A stretch of 8,864 bases of DNA from CALGLS01 sp047626155 (GTDB lineage: Bacteria > Bacteroidota > Bacteroidia > Chitinophagales > Saprospiraceae). Made by a program: the position numbers and the translations under genes. The DNA lies in contig JBLHRR010000187.1 in assembly GCA_047626155.1 (NCBI GenBank), positions 1-8,864 on the forward strand, in the 5' to 3' direction. Shown here piece by piece: positions 6,129-8,864 of the stretch. The notes under the pieces are model-generated. The model ran no database searches and was not told the DNA's origin. It saw only the letters and a program-made list of their open reading frames with translations. Numbering within the stretch: position 1 is the stretch's first letter; every line of letters begins with the position of its first letter.

Positions 6129-8561
6129 TTAAAATCCAATCTCTAATCCCAGCAAAAAGTTAATTCCAGCTTGTGGGTAATAACCTTGATCTAATAGCTC
6201 TCCCCCATTATAGACATACCGATAAGACCAGGCCTTACTTTCGTAAAGACTATTGAAAATATTATTGACTAACAACGTAACTGCAACTTTTTTAGCGAAG
6301 CGCGGCTTTAGGTTATAGCCCAATCGGAAATCCGTAAAGAAGTAAGCATCCAACTTATTATTTTCCTCTCCGGAGTTGTCAATGAATTGCTCGCCGATGT
6401 ATTTACTTTGTAGTCCCACTTCCAAATAATGCTTACTAGAAGGATCATTTAAAATTACGTAGTTCAATCCTAAAGCTCCAATAATAGAAGGAGACAAAGC
6501 GATATCTGTATCTTTTCTTTCCCTTGTTTGTTGACCGATCCATTCAAAATCATCTCCTTCATATTCGTCCAAGAACTCAGTAAAGGAGGAGGTGATTTTA
6601 TTTTGGCTCAAGGTCGCATTCCCCATCAATGTTAAGTTTTTGATCAGAGCCACTTGTCCATCCAATTCTAAGCCAAGACGATAACTGTTAGGCACATTGA
6701 TTCTTTTAGCGCCTCCCACATCGTTCAACTCACCAGATACCACCAACTGGTTTTTATAAAACATATGATACAGGTTGGCACCAAAATGAGCTTTTGCTTT
6801 TTTCATTCGATAACCTAATTCGGTATTATACAAAGTCTCCGGTTCTGGTCTTTTCGATGAAATCGATTCGGTAAAATCATTTCTATTGGGTTCCCGATTA
6901 GCAATGGCATGAGAAACGTAAAACTGTTGTTGGTCATTCATCTGATATAACAAACCTGCTTTAGGGTTAAAGAAACTCAACTTCGCATCTTGCGTTACGT
7001 CTGCTCCTGTTTCGTCTATACCTATAAATTCGTAACGAACAAATCGGTGTTGCATATCGAAGTAAGCATTCCATTTGGATGTAAAGGCATAGTTCACTTT
7101 TACAAAAGCATTAAAGTCAAATTTCGAAGCATCATTATCATAGTAACGCGTACCTATTTCGTTTTCCAAAATATGCGTTGCTTCTATTACTTCTCCAAAA
7201 TGTTTCCCTTCATAATTATTAATGGCGCCACCAAAAGTCACATTAAATTGCTTCTCCTGATATTTCAAAGCATAGGTCATTCCATAGAAATCATTATCCA
7301 ACCATCTGCGACGAACCAAGTCAGAAACTTTGTACAACGTGTCGTCCGTAACGAGATTACCCGTTACGGTTAACCCATAATCACTCACGTCCTCCCCTGC
7401 TTTATATTGTTCGAAAAATCCACGACCTTTTGTATAATGCGCTGCTAAGTCCAAATCAAGTTTATCCGTCAATACTTTGTTATAAAGTAACTGCACATGC
7501 GTCTGCATATAATCATCAACTTCATTATCATAAGGCTCTCCCGCTTTTTCTGCACCGGCATCGTTAAATGTTCGCGTGTCTTTATCATCTATCAAATCAG
7601 CGGGCACTCCATTCCAAGCCTGATAAGTAATTTCATGACCGGAGAACACATTAAGGCGTAGTGATTGTTTATCTCCAAGGTAAGCGGCAGATAGAAATCC
7701 CGATTGCAAATTGGCTTCTGCTCTATCTATGTAGCCATCAGAATGAATATAGGAAGCCCGGCCATCTACCGTAAATTTACTCCCCAACAAACCGGTACCA
7801 AATTGTACATTCGACTTCCAGGTATTGAACGATCCAATGGTTCCACCCAAATTGACATAGGGCTTGGTCTCCACTTTAGCGGTATTCAAATTAATGGTTG
7901 CACCAAAAGCTCCTGCGCCATTTGTAGAAGTACCCACTCCACGTTGAATCTGCACCTGTTGAGTAGAACTTAAAAAGTCAGGAAGGTTTACCCAAAAAGT
8001 TCCTTGTGATTCTGCGTCGTTCAAAGAAATACCATTGATGGTTACGTTGATCCGAGTCGGATCTGTTCCCCTAATACGAATATCAGTGTAGCCTATTCCT
8101 GCACCCGCATCAGAATTAACCACTACCGATGGCGTCCATTTCAAAACAAAAGGTACATCCTGCCCGAGGTTTAGCTTATCGATTTCTGTTTTATCTATAT
8201 TCGTAAAAGTCATCGGCGTTTTATCATCCGCCCAAGTACTGAGTACATCTACGCCAGGCATATTGACGCTTTCTGCAAATAGTACAACATCCAATACGAC
8301 TTTCTCTGTTAGCTCAATCGATTGCTTCCAGGTGGAGTAACCGACATAAGAAACTTCGAGTTCATAAGTTCCTTTCGGTAAATTGGAAAAGATAAAAAAG
8401 CCATCCGAGTCGGAGAAAGCGCCCCAATCTGTTTCGGTAATCAAGATGGTAGCCCCAGGCAAATAGTTCCCGTTCTGATCGCTAACATTCCCCATAATTG
8501 GATACTGTGCAATCAGGTTAGTACTCATGCAAAACAAGAGTAGAAATAATAAATTTTTCAT
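6129..8561 (-). CDS. TonB-dependent outer-membrane receptor, probably for thiamin or a related compound
   Basis: 810 residues, complete. Signal peptide MKNLLFLLLFCMSTNLIA|Q (cleavage after residue 18). Residues about 20-95 form a carboxypeptidase-regulatory-like (CarboxypepD_reg) domain (GNVSDQNGNYLPGATI...DSDGFF...LPKGTYELEVSYVGY), a usual N-terminal extension in Bacteroidota receptors. V-D-V-L-S (104-108) is a plausible TonB box. The plug follows at about 110-230, with the typical D-I-R-I-R-G (160-165) and I-N-G-I-S-L-N-D (175-182). The rest is the 22-strand barrel, ending in G-L-E-I-G-F with the terminal Phe expected for BAM. It would import its ligand using TonB/ExbBD energy. The sequence alone does not show the ligand. 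The TPP riboswitch in its leader does: Bacteroidota thiamin-regulated receptors (called omr1 or OMthi in the literature) share this arrangement. No pnuT or TPP-kinase gene follows, because the next gene converges. No SusD partner is present, so a glycan-uptake role is unlikely. Confidence 0.9.
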   Translation of the reverse strand: MKNLLFLLLFCMSTNLIAQYPIMGNVSDQNGNYLPGATILITETDWGAFSDSDGFFIFSNLPKGTYELEVSYVGYSTWKQSIELTEKVVLDVVLFAESVNMPGVDVLSTWADDKTPMTFTNIDKTEIDKLNLGQDVPFVLKWTPSVVVNSDAGAGIGYTDIRIRGTDPTRINVTINGISLNDAESQGTFWVNLPDFLSSTQQVQIQRGVGTSTNGAGAFGATINLNTAKVETKPYVNLGGTIGSFNTWKSNVQFGTGLLGSKFTVDGRASYIHSDGYIDRAEANLQSGFLSAAYLGDKQSLRLNVFSGHEITYQAWNGVPADLIDDKDTRTFNDAGAEKAGEPYDNEVDDYMQTHVQLLYNKVLTDKLDLDLAAHYTKGRGFFEQYKAGEDVSDYGLTVTGNLVTDDTLYKVSDLVRRRWLDNDFYGMTYALKYQEKQFNVTFGGAINNYEGKHFGEVIEATHILENEIGTRYYDNDASKFDFNAFVKVNYAFTSKWNAYFDMQHRFVRYEFIGIDETGADVTQDAKLSFFNPKAGLLYQMNDQQQFYVSHAIANREPNRNDFTESISSKRPEPETLYNTELGYRMKKAKAHFGANLYHMFYKNQLVVSGELNDVGGAKRINVPNSYRLGLELDGQVALIKNLTLMGNATLSQNKITSSFTEFLDEYEGDDFEWIGQQTRERKDTDIALSPSIIGALGLNYVILNDPSSKHYLEVGLQSKYIGEQFIDNSGEENNKLDAYFFTDFRLGYNLKPRFAKKVAVTLLVNNIFNSLYESKAWSYRYVYNGGELLDQGYYPQAGINFLLGLEIGF

Positions 8562-8660
8562 TACAAAAGGTTGTTAAGAAATAACAATTAAAATATTTCT
8601 ACGACTGGAGCTGACGTAGTTTAAAGCATAAACATCTACGGGATCAGTAGTGTTACTGAC
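8562..8660 (-). promoter_or_regulatory. Riboswitch expression-platform leader with competing hairpins
   Basis: This is the 99-nt leader between aptamer and start codon. In transcript order it contains a hairpin of 8 pairs including one wobble (8661-8654 with 8649-8642). Three 5-nt segments follow: A (8640-8636, CGTAG), B (8619-8615, CTACG) and C (8603-8599, CGTAG). B can pair with A (extended by TTTA/TAAA) or with C, but not both. A further 7-bp hairpin AGAAATA/TATTTCT (8600-8594 with 8583-8577) overlaps C and ends 16 nt before the ATG. None is followed by a clean U-run, so control may be at translation or by a non-canonical terminator. The pairing is seen in the sequence; the switching role is inferred. 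Confidence 0.4.
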
Positions 8661-8740
8661 CTCATTTTCCTACCTGGCATTATCCGGGCAGGTTCGATGG
8701 GTATAATCTCAGCCGCTTTTTAGAACAGCACCCCAATGAG
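8661..8740 (-). ncRNA. TPP riboswitch aptamer (THI element)
   Basis: Read on the minus strand, the conserved thi-box blocks appear in order: GGGGTGC right after P1, CTGAGA (8712-8707), TACCC (8703-8699), ACCTG (8693-8689) and GGATAATGCCAG (8685-8674), then GTAGG. P1 closes perfectly with CTCATT (8740-8735) against AATGAG (8666-8661). P3 is short (GCTG/CGGC with a 10-nt loop). The aptamer binds thiamin pyrophosphate and normally represses the downstream gene when TPP is abundant. It lies about 100 nt upstream of the TonB-dependent receptor on the same strand, and so ties that receptor to thiamin supply. Confidence 0.95.
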
Positions 8741-8745
8741 AGATA

Positions 8746-8753
8746 CAAAGGTA
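8746..8753 (-). promoter_or_regulatory. Promoter -7 element TACCTTTG for the riboswitch-receptor transcript
   Basis: TACCTTTG on the minus strand is an exact match to the Bacteroidota -7 consensus TAnnTTTG. It ends 5 nt before the first base of the riboswitch P1 stem, so transcription would begin almost exactly at the aptamer. A run of 9 T (minus strand, 8764-8756) lies just upstream. I see no good TTTG -33 element at normal spacing, so the call rests on the -7 match and its position. Confidence 0.6.
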
Positions 8754-8864
8754 GTAAAAAAAAATTGTGGAGCTATATCATTTGGTCAAAGAAGGAAAAA
8801 AAATCTAATTGCTTTGAGACAAATACTGCTGACTACTTGTTTAGAATAAATGGAAGATGGAAGA
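8754..8864. other. Upstream spacer, no gene seen
   Basis: Together with the receptor leader this makes a gene-free stretch of about 300 bases. Beyond the promoter element it is AT-rich, with A-runs (A9 at 8756-8764) that could help promoter activity, and nothing else I can support. An ATG at 8850 opens a frame that runs off the window after five codons, too short to judge. Confidence 0.5.

Noticed and set aside
6990..7373. 127-aa plus-strand reading frame, and another at 7704-7973, opposite the receptor gene
   Set aside because: Both are antisense to a clearly conserved TonB-dependent receptor and show no family features.
8850..8864. ATG opening a short plus-strand frame at the right edge
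   Set aside because: Only five codons are visible (M-E-D-G-R) and the GGAAGAT repeat there is low-complexity. It cannot be judged as a gene.

Overview
The window looks like a chromosomal segment of a Bacteroidota bacterium. The evidence is the signal peptides ending in the A|Q junction common in this phylum, a TonB-dependent receptor with an N-terminal carboxypeptidase-regulatory-like domain, a promoter matching the Bacteroidota -7 consensus TAnnTTTG, AT-rich spacers, and the absence of clear Shine-Dalgarno sites. A Saprospiria/Lewinella-like source is a guess from overall protein style. No transposase, integrase, CRISPR array, tRNA or rRNA is visible.

Layout. (1) 1-1008 (+): the 3' part of a gene cut by the left edge, encoding a beta-propeller-like protein with one Asp-box. 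(2) 1009-1563: a non-coding spacer holding a nested inverted-repeat element of about 200 bp, bounded by short direct repeats, one of which carries a run of 12 G. (3) 1564-4977 (+): a 1137-aa exported, mostly helical protein that I do not recognise. (4) 5234-5881 (+): a small outer-membrane beta-barrel protein with an unusual eight-lysine run just after its signal peptide. (5) 5891-5949: a very strong symmetric hairpin, best read as a bidirectional terminator between converging genes, followed by a GC-rich palindromic patch. (6) 6129-8561 (-): an 810-aa TonB-dependent receptor. (7) 8661-8740 (-): a TPP (thiamin pyrophosphate) riboswitch in the receptor leader, with a TACCTTTG promoter element directly upstream.

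The best-supported functional unit is the last one: promoter, TPP aptamer, a leader with competing hairpins, then a receptor. It implies that the receptor takes up thiamin or a thiamin-related compound across the outer membrane and is shut down when TPP is plentiful. The receptor stands alone: the pnuT-like transporter and TPP kinase genes often linked to such receptors are not downstream, because the next gene converges on it. The other three genes show no evident functional link to it or to one another beyond all being envelope or exported proteins. I do not see a convincing new multi-gene system. The less ordinary items are the nested repeat with its G12 tract, the large orphan exported protein, and the alternative pairings in the riboswitch leader.
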